Assembly (NCBI GenBank): GCA_963377175.1
Contig: CAUJNA010001724.1
Span: 971,394-1,035,393 of the forward strand
Direction of reading: 5' to 3'
Source: Effrenium voratum
Lineage: Eukaryota; Sar; Dinophyceae; Suessiales; Symbiodiniaceae
Length of the DNA: 64,000 bases
The translations under genes and the position numbers were made by a program. The notes beneath the pieces are model-generated. The model made no database searches and was not told the DNA's origin. It saw nothing but the letters and a program-made list of their open reading frames with translations. Each line of letters begins with the position of its first letter. The stretch's first letter is position 1. Shown piece after piece: positions 36,232-45,275 of this stretch.

Positions 36232-37573
36232 ATGAGCGACCCCTTCGCAAAGAGCCCCTTCACCAAAGACAAGATGCCACCGCCATCAATCATCATGGTG
36301 GCAAAGGGTGGATATGACGACACCAAGCCCTCAACAGAACCAGCCCGTGGTTCAAATGACCCTCCTCGCGAAGACCCACCGCAAGATGACCCCAGTGGCT
36401 CTGATGACCCAGAAGGCTCTGATGACCCCAGTGGCTCTGATGACCCAGAAGGCTCTGATGACCCAGACGGCTCTGGTTCTGACAGCAGTGGAGACCATGA
36501 TTGCCACAACTGCAAGGTTTTGGCAAACGAAGTCAGTAGGCTGTCGGCGATGAACCAATCCCTCTTCATCACCATGCAACACGGCTTTCACTCTGGAAAT
36601 CCTACCCTCGGTGCGCAGGAGTTCAACCCAGATGATTTGCCCGATGACCGCTTGGAGCTGATGCGTCTTGCCAAAATGGCTAGTTTGATTTCTAACAGGG
36701 CAACCATCAAGAAGGGGCTGATGATTGACAACATGTCTGAGATTGCCATCTACGTGTCTTATCCAGAGAGGCGCGAAACCAAGCAGTTGTTCTTCCGGTC
36801 CAAGCACACCATCAAAAAGATGAAGAGTGAGATTTGCAGGAGGTTTGACATCCCGCAGTCCCTTGCCGACAACTTCACCTACAAGCTCGTTGAGGGGCAC
36901 CTCTCAATGCACTTTTCTGTACGAGGGCACACCATTGACAAGGGACTTCAACCGCTTCAACCTGTCGTCCATCTTCACGGACACTGCCAAGATTGAGTTC
37001 TCGCTTGGTGGAATTGCGGGTGGTGGTGGCAAACGTTTGCCAGTGAAGAAGCTCATCATCAGTGCTCGGAAGCAGGACCGTGAGAACTGCATGAAGAAGC
37101 AAGACCTTTCCAAGATGAATGTGGTGGATAAAGTCATTGCTTCCATCAACAAGGACATGAACATCGTCTATGAGAAGACCGAGCAAATGGATGCCGTTGC
37201 TGTCTTCCAGAACATTCTCCGCGCTATCCCCGACACCTCCCTTGGCACGATGAAGACCAGCGACTTCTTGAAATGCATTTCGGAGACAAGTTCAGAAGCC
37301 CGTTTGGAGAAAACAACTATCAATTTGCTCAAATCGCTCTACCCTGCCTTGTATGACATGAAGGCTGAGATTGACACTACGATTGAAGGGGCTTCCTTGA
37401 CCATTGAGTTGCTCATGGCAAAGGCTTTCATGAGCGATGGGTCTGGCAAATGGAGTTGGAAATCCATCAAGGAGTGCATTGAGAAGGAGATGCTTCGTCG
37501 TGAGGCTAAAAAAGCCGAAGACGATGATGTTGATATGCTGTCAATTGGTGTGGCAAATTTGTCCGCAAAGTAG
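36232..37573 (+). pseudogene. ubiquitin-like-domain protein, GC-richer cargo gene, one frameshift
   Basis: Two plus frames, 36232 to about 36,915 and about 36,915-37,573, read as one protein if one base is missing near 36,905-36,925. The ATG at 36,232 (MSDPFAKSPFTKDK) is the likely start. Order: low-complexity acidic SGSDDPEGSDDP repeats (about residues 55-85), a CHNC pair, then a segment with the ubiquitin pattern: HTIKKMKSEICRRFDIP (TI..VK..I....GIP), LYEGTPLTRDFNRFNL (L..G..L.D..T..), and IEFSLGGIAGGGGKR ending in a Gly run. A helical C-terminal region of about 170 residues follows. Base composition is host-like rather than AT-rich, unlike the other viral genes. The function is not known; a protein-conjugation or targeting role would be speculation. 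Confidence 0.55.
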
Positions 37574-37619
37574 CGGTGACAAAGCCATTGCATTTGCATT
37601 ACCACTGCAAATGCCCATG

Positions 37620-37860
37620 TTGAACCCTAATACGTTTCATATTGAACCCTAATACGTTTCATATTGAACCCTAATACGTTTCATATTGAACCCTAATCCG
37701 TTTCATATTGAACCCTAATACGTTTCATATTGAACCCTAATACGTTTCATATTGAACCCTAATACGTTTCATATTGAACCCTAATACGTTTCATATTGAA
37801 CCCTAATACGTTTCATATTGAACCCTAATACGTTTCATATTGAACCCTAATACATGTCAG
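37620..37860. repeat. 22-bp tandem repeat, about 11 copies
   Basis: Unit ATTGAACCCTAATACGTTTC plus AT, eleven nearly identical copies (one has CCG for ACG; the last is diverged). It begins shortly after the stop codon of the ubiquitin-like gene. Each unit contains CCCTAA, but not as a telomeric array. Confidence 0.95.
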
Positions 37861-38612
37861 ATTGCAGTGGTGTGCCATGGATTGTTTCGCAAAGACACGT
37901 GCATTCACATTCGTGCTGTCGTGAGTGCAAAAGGTCTTCTCATGTGTGCACTGCATTGTGCCATTATTGAGTGCGCTCTCAGTGTTTTTGTTAGTCATCT
38001 GCATCTACCCTACCGCCAGGTTGATGACGGTGAGTACATCTTCGGCGCGGAGCCTTCGGGAGGGGTTGGGGGGCTGGGGGGTCTGGGGTTCTGTATGTAG
38101 GAGGGTTTCGTAGGAGGGTTTGTAGGAGGTTTGAGGGTTTTTCTTGGGGGGTTCCCTGTTCTTGTTTGTTCGTTCTGTTGTTGGTGGTCTGTTGTTAGTA
38201 GTATGTCAGTAGTAATAATGTTAAAAAAAATGTTAAATTAATAATAAGTTTTACAGTGCCAAAAAACACCAAAACTCCGTTAAAATACAAGGCTAAACTC
38301 TCGCGATTTTTTATTTTTAGGTTTTACTCCAACCTTGATTTTTAGGGTCTCGTAAGCAATTTTAGGTGATTTCCAAATTCTAAAAACTATTGATTATCCC
38401 ATTAAAACTCATAATTTTCAAAATTTTAATTTTTCATATTTTTTACTGTGTTGTCGTTGGATGAACCTAGAAATTTCAAGTTTGAGCTCCAACTCCAACT
38501 CAAATTCCTTAATCCGTCAAACTCGTCAAAATCTCACTCTTGCAATTTTTCCAACACTACCTGACCCACTGAATAACTCTAATAAATTCATATTATTAGA
38601 ATTATTTAGAAA
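37861..38612. other. non-coding part of the viral left arm
   Basis: 37,861-38,150 is GC-richer with GGGTTTGTAGGAGG-like runs (GGAGGGTTT three times near 38,100-38,140). 38,200-38,612 is AT-rich with no frame of note. No gene recognised. It separates the GC-rich left end from the AT-rich viral core. Confidence 0.6.
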
Positions 38613-38936
38613 TTAATCTAAGGAATATTTGCCGTTCGCATCCTTAACCAGCTTGTAATATTCAATGGTTTCTTGTCTTGGCATCTTGATTTTATTGTCG
38701 TTAATCATTTCACAGTATTTCTTTCTTTTATCATCAAAACTCCCAGCTGGTCTGCCTAAGCCTTTCTTTTGAAAAATCTTATCAATCTTTTCCTTCTCAT
38801 CAACATTATCTGCTATGTTGGCTTGAAACTTTTCATCAATTGCTGTTGTTAAATCTGTTAATGCCTTGATATTCTTATTCAACATATTTACCTTCTTTAT
38901 CAACTCACTTAATGACACATTATCACTATCTGACAT
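38613..38936 (-). CDS. small viral protein of unknown function with GRPAGSF motif
   Basis: 107 aa, MSDSDNVSLSELIKKVNMLN at the start, a predicted coiled-coil first half, then GLGRPAGSFDDKRKKYCEMI, an AT-hook-like GRP basic patch, and a C-terminal EYYKLVKDANGKYSLD. The GRP core and basic composition suggest nucleic-acid binding. That is an inference; no family was recognised. The upstream region is (TA)-rich (38,940-38,960). Confidence 0.7.
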   Translation of the reverse strand: MSDSDNVSLSELIKKVNMLNKNIKALTDLTTAIDEKFQANIADNVDEKEKIDKIFQKKGLGRPAGSFDDKRKKYCEMINDNKIKMPRQETIEYYKLVKDANGKYSLD

Positions 38937-39013
38937 ATATATTTATATATATATATATTTATTTATTTACTTATTTATGCGTTTAACGTGGTGTTAAATC
39001 TACTCTTTATATA

Positions 39014-39382
39014 TTATTGTTTCATCATTTCACGTATGGCTTCCTGTGCTTCGTTTTCACCATTATCGGATGGAGTAGCGTTCCGACCCCATTTAAAAGT
39101 TATATTATGAACGTCTGTTTCTAAATTGATATCACCATCTTTGGATTTATCAATATTAATTTTCTTATCCTTCTTACTTATTTTGAACCCTATTGGCACA
39201 CACGAACATTTGCAGTGTCCTTTCTTTTGTATTTCTAATTCATTTTTCATTTCTAACATCTTTTTGCATATTGGACAAGCAAACTCAATAACTGCTGTCT
39301 GATTAATAACTTCTTCACTGTCTTCATCAGTTGAAGAAACACTTAATCCTGTCTTATTCTTTTTGTTTTTCTTTCTTCCCAT
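39014..39382 (-). CDS. zinc-ribbon-like small viral protein
   Basis: 122 aa. Lys-rich start (MGRKKNKKNK), then CPIC at residues 36-39 and CKCSC at 57-61, a spacing compatible with one zinc site, followed by a charged C-terminus. Its start overlaps the end of the next minus-strand gene by 29 bp (39354-39382). Unknown role. Confidence 0.7.
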   Translation of the reverse strand: MGRKKNKKNKTGLSVSSTDEDSEEVINQTAVIEFACPICKKMLEMKNELEIQKKGHCKCSCVPIGFKISKKDKKINIDKSKDGDINLETDVHNITFKWGRNATPSDNGENEAQEAIREMMKQ

Positions 39383-39548
39383 TTATATTAATATTTACAT
39401 TTTTATTTTTGATATATTGTATTCCTAACTTAATTAATTCTAATGAATAATAACAACATTTTTTAGTTTTATTATCAGTTATTACAACTTGTTCTACTTT
39501 CTCTACTTCATCTATTATATCAATATAATCCGAATAACTCCTTTCCAT
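39354..39548 (-). CDS. short hypothetical viral protein
   Basis: 64 aa, MERSYSDYIDIIDEVEKVEQ at the start and a Lys/Asn-rich tail. First gene of a minus-strand set (39548 down to 38613) that diverges from the ATPase gene. The short length makes it less certain, but the overlap arrangement and codon composition fit. Confidence 0.55.
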   Translation of the reverse strand: MERSYSDYIDIIDEVEKVEQVVITDNKTKKCCYYSLELIKLGIQYIKNKNVNININGKKEKQKE

Positions 39549-39657
39549 ATTAAATAATAAGATTAATTTATCTCATTATTTAGAATACTCGGGGTTCGCA
39601 ATGGGTTTCTTCACACTGGCAACACAGAAAAGGCATCAAACTAATTCAAACTAATTA

Positions 39658-39731
39658 GCTTCAATGCTTATTGATTGAAGCAATGGAAAGCCTGTTCCAT
39701 TATGTTATTCACCACCACACATAACATAATG
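39658..39731. promoter_or_regulatory. two adjacent hairpins in a divergent intergenic region
   Basis: Stem 1: GCTTCAAT (39658-39665) pairs with ATTGAAGC (39674-39681). Stem 2: CATTATGTTAT (39698-39708) pairs perfectly with ATAACATAATG (39721-39731) around the 12-nt loop TCACCACCACAC. They lie between divergent genes (39548 minus, 39791 plus). They could be regulatory, a replication origin or a structured RNA; the sequence does not decide. Confidence 0.55.
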
Positions 39732-39790
39732 ATGTTCTATTCAATAATAAATATAAATTATTTTCTAAATAACTTTAATATTATTTTATT

Positions 39791-40555
39791 ATGTCAGAAG
39801 TTCCCATTATAAAACCGATAAACATAACTGACTATGAATTTAAACAGTCTAAATATGAGCACGTGCCAAAACTACCTTTTAGAAGCATTATAGTTGCTTC
39901 TTCCACAGGCGGTAAGACTGTCCTTATTCAAAATTTAATATTGAATGTTTATAGAAATTCATTTGCAAGAATATTTATATTTTCACCAAGCGCCCATAAC
40001 GACCCTACATTTACAGAAGTTAAAAAGTATATCAGGGATGAATTGCACGTGGATGATGAAAAAGAACAAATTTATTTTGATAATTATAATCCAAGTGATT
40101 TAGAAAATGTAATTGAAAGACAGAAGAAAATAATTAATTATATGAAATCTAAAAAGATAAAGAAACTACATTCAATATTAATCGTTATAGATGACCACGC
40201 AGACGACCCTAAATTTGTTAGATATAGTAAATTATTACATGGATTATTTACAAGAGGCAGGCACGATGCAGTAAGTGTGATTTGTTCAACACAAAAATAC
40301 AATGTTTTAGCGCCAATCATTAGATTAAATGCCAGTTCATTATATATATTTAGGTTGAAAAATGCCAGTGAATTAATGAGTTTTATTGAAGAAAATAGCG
40401 CCATTGTTGATAAACAGCAATTATTGGATATGTATCATCAAGCAGTGAATTTTGCTCCATATTCCTTTTTCTACGTGAATATGAATGCTAAAGATATTAA
40501 TAAGATGTTCCATATCAATTTTGAACAGGCATTTCATATTACAAATGATGAATAA
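39791..40555 (+). CDS. A32/FtsK-HerA-type genome-packaging ATPase
   Basis: 254 aa. Walker A ASSTGGKT at residues 36-43, Walker B ILIVIDD at 129-135, then LFTRGRHDAVSVICSTQKYN with the STQ sensor at 166-168, the typical order of the short packaging ATPases of polintons, PLVs, virophages and nucleocytoviruses. It should drive genome translocation into the capsid. Intact frame. Upstream is the two-hairpin region. The next gene follows after 30 bp on the same strand. Confidence 0.95.
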   Translation: MSEVPIIKPINITDYEFKQSKYEHVPKLPFRSIIVASSTGGKTVLIQNLILNVYRNSFARIFIFSPSAHNDPTFTEVKKYIRDELHVDDEKEQIYFDNYNPSDLENVIERQKKIINYMKSKKIKKLHSILIVIDDHADDPKFVRYSKLLHGLFTRGRHDAVSVICSTQKYNVLAPIIRLNASSLYIFRLKNASELMSFIEENSAIVDKQQLLDMYHQAVNFAPYSFFYVNMNAKDINKMFHINFEQAFHITNDE

Positions 40556-40585
40556 AGATATTCTAATTTAATATGATATATTAAT

Positions 40586-40819
40586 ATGGTTATAAAACAA
40601 TGTAAATGCGGTGGATTTTATCGTAGAGGTAATTACAATTTTCATACTAATTCTTGGATACATAAACTTTATAAGGTATTGAAAAGAAGGGCAACGGACG
40701 AGGAATTATTAAGATTTCAAAATAATTTTATTGATGAAGAAGATTTAATAGATGATATGTGTAGCAATGCCTCAACAAAATTACCCGAAAGTGAAATGAC
40801 AGATTATGATAGCAATTGA
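40586..40819 (+). CDS. small Cys/His viral protein
   Basis: 77 aa with CKCGG near the N-terminus and NFHTNSWIHK just after, a CxC...H....H arrangement that could form a small zinc finger, then an acidic tail. Probably co-expressed with the ATPase gene 30 bp upstream. Function unknown. Confidence 0.65.
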   Translation: MVIKQCKCGGFYRRGNYNFHTNSWIHKLYKVLKRRATDEELLRFQNNFIDEEDLIDDMCSNASTKLPESEMTDYDSN

Positions 40820-41087
40820 TAATATTAATTATGGTTTAATATTATTAATTCAAGATAATGAATAGCTACAAAGATTGAGAGCAGGTAATTTATAATATAT
40901 TTTATCTTTTTTACATTCATTAACTTTTTCTAATTTATTTATTATTGCTTTCAATCCATTTATTTGTATAATATCATTTTTGACATTTCGCTTATCATCT
41001 CAATATCTATATCCTTTATTACGTTAATTGCTTCATCATCACCAATTTCTACTGGTTTTGATTTACTTGAACCCATTATATATAATA
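40820..41087. other. AT-rich convergent intergenic region
   Basis: Between convergent genes. Only short frames; nothing recognised. Confidence 0.6.
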
Positions 41088-41894
41088 TTATTTAGATTTT
41101 AATTTTTCAAAATTGAAATGTTGGTTTTCTTCTTCTTCTTCGTCTTCAGTTGGTGCTGGTATTTCCGTTGGACTTTCAGACGAAGAACTATGAACAGTAA
41201 TAGGTGGAGAACTATGAACACTAATAGCTTCATTTGATGAATTGCTACTGCTACTTTGTGCATTTCCTGATGTTATCTGATTAACTAAATCTGCAATATT
41301 TATTGTTGTTGCAATTGTGCTGTGTGATAAGTTTAATATTATATCTGCTACTGTAGCTCCGTTGTGTAGCATTATTTCTATCATTTTTGTCAGTTTGAAC
41401 TTCTTTTCTTCTTCGTCGCTGTCCTCCTCCTCTGGTGGTTTCTTTGGCGGTGGTTCTGGCGGTTTGTTGTTGTCAAGCATTGTAGTAAAGGCTGACACCA
41501 TTGCATCGCGTTGGTTTTTCAATGTTTGTGTTGCCTGTGTTCTTGTTGGTTCATTCGTTTTGTATGTGTTGTGCCAAAAGTTTTTAAGCATTGTTTGAAA
41601 CATATTGTCCTGGTTTTCCTTTACCTTAAACGCTTCAAATGTCACATTTAATGGTTGGTCTGTATCATTGTATAACTTGTCGTCAGTCTCTCTGGTTTCT
41701 GTGGCGATTGTATCTGTGTTGGTTGCAATGTCAACAAATTCTCTCGGTATGCCCTTTTTCATCAATTTCGGTGGTTGTATTGTTGTTGAAGTGTTTGGTT
41801 TCATTAGGTTATGTATTGTAAAACTGTCGTCATCATATTTATCATTGAATTTATGCTTCTTTCTTTTCAGTATATTTTTAGTTAATATTATCAT
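41088..41894 (-). CDS. hypothetical viral protein with acidic and Ser-rich regions
   Basis: 268 aa. Basic start (MIILTKNILKRKKHK), a central PEPPPKKPPEEEDSDEEEKK linker, a short helical stretch (MIEIMLHNGATVADIILNLS), a Ser-rich run and an acidic EDEEEEE tail. Possibly a virion or scaffold protein by position downstream of the capsid cluster. This is an inference only. Confidence 0.7.
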   Translation of the reverse strand: MIILTKNILKRKKHKFNDKYDDDSFTIHNLMKPNTSTTIQPPKLMKKGIPREFVDIATNTDTIATETRETDDKLYNDTDQPLNVTFEAFKVKENQDNMFQTMLKNFWHNTYKTNEPTRTQATQTLKNQRDAMVSAFTTMLDNNKPPEPPPKKPPEEEDSDEEEKKFKLTKMIEIMLHNGATVADIILNLSHSTIATTINIADLVNQITSGNAQSSSSNSSNEAISVHSSPPITVHSSSSESPTEIPAPTEDEEEEENQHFNFEKLKSK

Positions 41895-41919
41895 TATTAT
41901 TATTATTATTATTTATATA

Positions 41920-42934
41920 TTATTTCTTACCTTTGCCCTTAAAACTTGCCTTGAGTTCTTCTATTCTACCTTTGCCTAAATTTACTATCCACCCGCCATT
42001 ATCAATAGTGTCTAAAATCATATCCACTAAATATTGTTTGTATGTTCTCGCCTTGCCTCTTCCTTTGTGTTTCAATTCTTCTTGTATTTCGCTTTCTTCT
42101 GGCACTTGAATTCCTCAAATAAAATTGAAATTTAATATCATTTACTGTTAAATTAGGGTTTTCTTTCCAGTAAACAGGACTAATATTATTATCTAGTGTT
42201 GTTTTAAATAATGGTGTCATTGGCAATGGTGGTGGTTGTTGGGCTGTTGAGCTTGATGCTCCTGATGCTTGTTGAATTGGTGGTGCTGTTCCATAAAAAC
42301 TGTCATCAACTGCATGAGGTGATAGTTCAACATCTTCTATGCGCGTTGTTTGTTGGTCGTCTGCTACTGCTCTACCTGCTGGCGCTTGTCGTGGTTCTGT
42401 TGGTGCTGATTGTCTGTTTGCCACCATTTTATGAAATAATGTTCCGCCCATCTCTCTTAAATTTGATGCCATCGCTCTACCTACTTCTTCCGCTTTCCGC
42501 TTTGTTGCAGTTGCTATATCTTGTAATTGTGTATCTACCATCCCTTCGTGTTGCCTTGCCGTTTGTTGTGGTGTGGAAAAGTCATATTCATCATTTATTG
42601 CATCTGCGTTTGCTCGGACTGGTGTTTCTGCATTCATTTTGTGAACTGCATAAGTATGCCCGTTTCTGCGTGCTTCTTGTTTCATCATTGCCTCTCTCAT
42701 TTGTCTGTCTAATATTCTCATCTCTTGGTCTTTCAATAATTCTAAATGGTCGCTTCCATCAAAAAAGCTACCTTGAGGACTTGCTTTAAAAAATGTAGCA
42801 GCTCGGTTAGGTAGTTTTCCCGTTATTAAATCATTTTCGCCAATTAGACCTACAATTTCTTCATAAGTGGGGCGTCGTTTCAATCCAAATTTTGCATATG
42901 GATTTATGAATTCTAAACTTGCTGTAGTTGCCAT
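41920..42934 (-). pseudogene. conserved-looking viral protein near the capsid genes, one frameshift near its C-terminus
   Basis: From 42,934 the frame reads MATTASLEFINPYAKFGLKR, then PTYEEIVGLIGENDLITGKL and a helical QEMRILDRQMREAMMKQEAR, followed by a Gln/Pro/Ser-rich linker. Near 42,115 the frame turns into an Arg-rich tail of low plausibility, whereas the other frame (42,116-41,920) continues IQVPEESEIQEELKHKGRGK ... MILDTIDNGGWIVNLGKG, a compact C-terminal domain. A single-base change near 42,115 therefore likely splits one gene of about 335 codons. Role unknown; it sits beside the MCP gene, so a virion role is plausible. Confidence 0.65.
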
Positions 42935-42956
42935 ATTGATATAATAATAATTAGAA

Positions 42957-43027
42957 AATATTATTAATAATATTTTTGTGAAGAAATATTATTAATAATA
43001 AGATTTTATTGTATAAAATCTTATTAT
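42957..43027. terminator. palindromic AT hairpins between viral genes
   Basis: AATATTATTAATAATATT (42957-42974) is a perfect palindrome. ATAATAAGATTTTAT (42995-43009) pairs over 15 bp with ATAAAATCTTATTAT (43013-43027) around a TGT loop. It lies past the stop of the 43,038 gene. Such hairpins mark transcript ends in several giant viruses and virophages; this use is inferred here. Confidence 0.6.
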
Positions 43028-43037
43028 ATCAATATAT

Positions 43038-43355
43038 TTAAGTAAATATTAACTTTTTTGTATCTTCATACCATTTATTTAAATGTTCTTTTGTTGTATG
43101 TGGTAAGTTAGGACGATATAATTCGCCCATCATTCTATCCAGCTCATTTACATAGTTTGCTCTCTTATTTCCTTCATCAATCTTTTTCCTTAATGCTACT
43201 GATGCTTCTTGTGAGTTTCTTAACTTCATTTGTTCGTGTAGGTGTTCTAAATATTTTGTATCGTTCATATCAAATGGCGAGTATTTAATTTGTGAGGATT
43301 GTAAAAATACTTTACCTTTATTTTTCTTATTATTTCTTTTGTGGAATTTATACAT
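43038..43355 (-). CDS. small hypothetical protein downstream of the MCP gene
   Basis: The likely start is MYKFHKRNNKKNKGK at 43,355 (105 aa); an upstream in-frame start would overlap the MCP gene. Lys/Arg-rich N-terminus, then a charged helical body ending KWYEDTKKLIFT. It starts 25 bp after the MCP stop, so probably co-transcribed. No family recognised. Confidence 0.65.
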   Translation of the reverse strand: MYKFHKRNNKKNKGKVFLQSSQIKYSPFDMNDTKYLEHLHEQMKLRNSQEASVALRKKIDEGNKRANYVNELDRMMGELYRPNLPHTTKEHLNKWYEDTKKLIFT

Positions 43356-43380
43356 TATATATTTATCATAGATTTTAATT

Positions 43381-44964
43381 TTAATCGTAAAGCACGCTCC
43401 CACTTTCACGCAATTCTAACACGCTCTCACTAATCATATGCACAAATAATTCTCGCACATCTTCATCAGTTGTCAGTGCTCTGTTACTTCCTTTCAATTT
43501 AAAAACGAGTAAACCTCCCATTTTCGTATTCTGGCCTGTAAAATTAGTATCTGCCATTTTCTCAAACGATATACCAATAACGAACTTGTCTTCTCTGTAG
43601 CGCTTGTAGGAAATGCTAAAGGCATCTTGGTCGGGGCTCAAATAGTGTAATGTTCGTCTTAAATAATATGCAGTTTCTGCCATTGATTGACGTTCAAACT
43701 CTGGATATTTCTTGTTGTTGATTTGTAATTGCCACGTTAAATTTAAATCTTTATCTTGAAAACCTTTACCTTGGAAACGCTCGCGCCCAGCACCATCAGG
43801 GTCAGCACCATCAAAAATACGAGAATTAATCATAGGATTGTAAAAATAGTTCCATCTCTTATAAATATAATTATCGTGTCTGTAGTAATTATTATTATCA
43901 GCATCTACACCTGCTCTTGGCGCACGATACAATGTAATGAAGCAACCATTTAATTTAGAAGCGGATTTAACAATATTCATATTAATTTCAGTTCCTGCCG
44001 CGTTGAATGATTGTGTCATAGTGTGATACATTGGGAATACTAATTTCAAACTTTGACCTTCTAACAAATGTTTCACTATATTATTGTTGACCGTGTTGTC
44101 CAATTGTATTACCTCTGCTCGTAGGATTACATTATTTAATTCCCACGAGGTGCTGGTGTCTCCAGTTGTGAAATAATAACCTTTGGCATCATTTTGAGTG
44201 TTGACATCAGTTACGGTAAAAGGCGTAACTACTGGTATATGTTCATCTGATACAATCGTAAATTCCAGTTCAAGTGGAGCATACCGAAGAGGTAAATAAT
44301 AATTGCTTTCTAACAGTCCGCATACCGGTTTATGTCCTAATCTCATATAACCATTAGCGCCGGGAATTCCTGCTACAGAATGGCGAGTATATCGTGCTGT
44401 TAAATCTCCCCAATTGTTATGGTCTTTTGTAGTTGAAATTGCAACTGCCTCAGGGTCGGCAGTGGGATTGGTTCGTGTATTGACATCAATGAATTCTGCC
44501 AATCCAGTAGCATAAGTATGTCGCCAGTCATCATCCCAACGAGGATTGGCGCTACTTTCTAAATCGTCCATATCTCTAGCATCTTGACTTTTAAAGGAAT
44601 TATACAATTCACAGTGCCTATTGTATTCAATAATATCCTGAACTTGCTGACCTCCAACAGTGCATCTGTAACGACTGAAGAAGGATGATAAATTATCTAA
44701 CGGTCGTAAAAAATGACTTCGTGTTCCGTCAGTGTTTTGAAGATTAGCAAATAAACCAATAGAAGATAAATCAATATATGTGTTGTCTTCTCCTGATATA
44801 TGAAATCTAATATTTTTGTTTCCTGCATTTGGATTATAGACATTGCTACCTGATGGAAAGTAATTTACATGTCGGCGGTCTGTGATATATTGTGCTGTTT
44901 CAGGAAGTCCAAAATTTAATGAGTTAATCATTGTAGTTTCTGATTCTGCAATTATATTATCCAT
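43381..44964 (-). CDS. major capsid protein (double jelly-roll, PLV type)
   Basis: 527 aa, intact. The N-terminal motif TDRRHVNYFPSGSNVYNP (about residues 28-45) followed by RFHISGEDNTYIDLSSIGLF and the RCTVGGQQVQDIIEYNRHCE segment is the signature layout of Polinton-like virus major capsid proteins, which form the trimeric capsomers of the icosahedral shell. The length of about 500-550 aa is normal for the group. Neighbours are the lipase, penton and small virion-type proteins. Upstream is only TA-rich sequence, without the TTTAAAGACA element of the right-arm genes. Confidence 0.92.
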   Translation of the reverse strand: MDNIIAESETTMINSLNFGLPETAQYITDRRHVNYFPSGSNVYNPNAGNKNIRFHISGEDNTYIDLSSIGLFANLQNTDGTRSHFLRPLDNLSSFFSRYRCTVGGQQVQDIIEYNRHCELYNSFKSQDARDMDDLESSANPRWDDDWRHTYATGLAEFIDVNTRTNPTADPEAVAISTTKDHNNWGDLTARYTRHSVAGIPGANGYMRLGHKPVCGLLESNYYLPLRYAPLELEFTIVSDEHIPVVTPFTVTDVNTQNDAKGYYFTTGDTSTSWELNNVILRAEVIQLDNTVNNNIVKHLLEGQSLKLVFPMYHTMTQSFNAAGTEINMNIVKSASKLNGCFITLYRAPRAGVDADNNNYYRHDNYIYKRWNYFYNPMINSRIFDGADPDGAGRERFQGKGFQDKDLNLTWQLQINNKKYPEFERQSMAETAYYLRRTLHYLSPDQDAFSISYKRYREDKFVIGISFEKMADTNFTGQNTKMGGLLVFKLKGSNRALTTDEDVRELFVHMISESVLELRESGSVLYD

Positions 44965-44990
44965 TACTTATATATGATAAACTTTAGATT

Positions 44991-45212
44991 TTATTTTTTA
45001 TTTTTTATATTTTTCTTATGTGGAAGCATTGTAGTAGAATTATTTGAAGTTGTATTTTTTATAACATTTATTAAATAATTATTATTCGTTTCTACTATAT
45101 CTTTTATTGTATCATAATCTAAATTCTTATATTGTTTATCGTATTTTGACGGTTCTTTTGTCAGTTTCTTCTCTAATGGAATTTTGTTTTGCTTGTCTTT
45201 GTTTCTATACAT
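44991..45212 (-). CDS. short hypothetical protein between MCP and lipase genes
   Basis: Start taken at MYRNKDKQNK (45,212), 73 aa; Lys/Asn-rich, ending in KKNIKNKK. Fits the gap between two minus-strand genes. Low complexity, so less certain. Confidence 0.5.
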   Translation of the reverse strand: MYRNKDKQNKIPLEKKLTKEPSKYDKQYKNLDYDTIKDIVETNNNYLINVIKNTTSNNSTTMLPHKKNIKNKK

Positions 45213-45275
45213 TATTATTAATACTATTGATATTTTATTGTTCTGGTGTTGAATTAGGATTGAAACGCGAAGCAT

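Noticed and set aside
37620..37860. Telomere-like CCCTAA motifs
   Set aside because: CCCTAA appears only once per 22-bp unit and never as a direct hexamer or heptamer array.
42211..42789. Plus-strand Leu/Val-rich frame of 192 codons
   Set aside because: It is the antisense shadow of the gene at 41,920-42,934.
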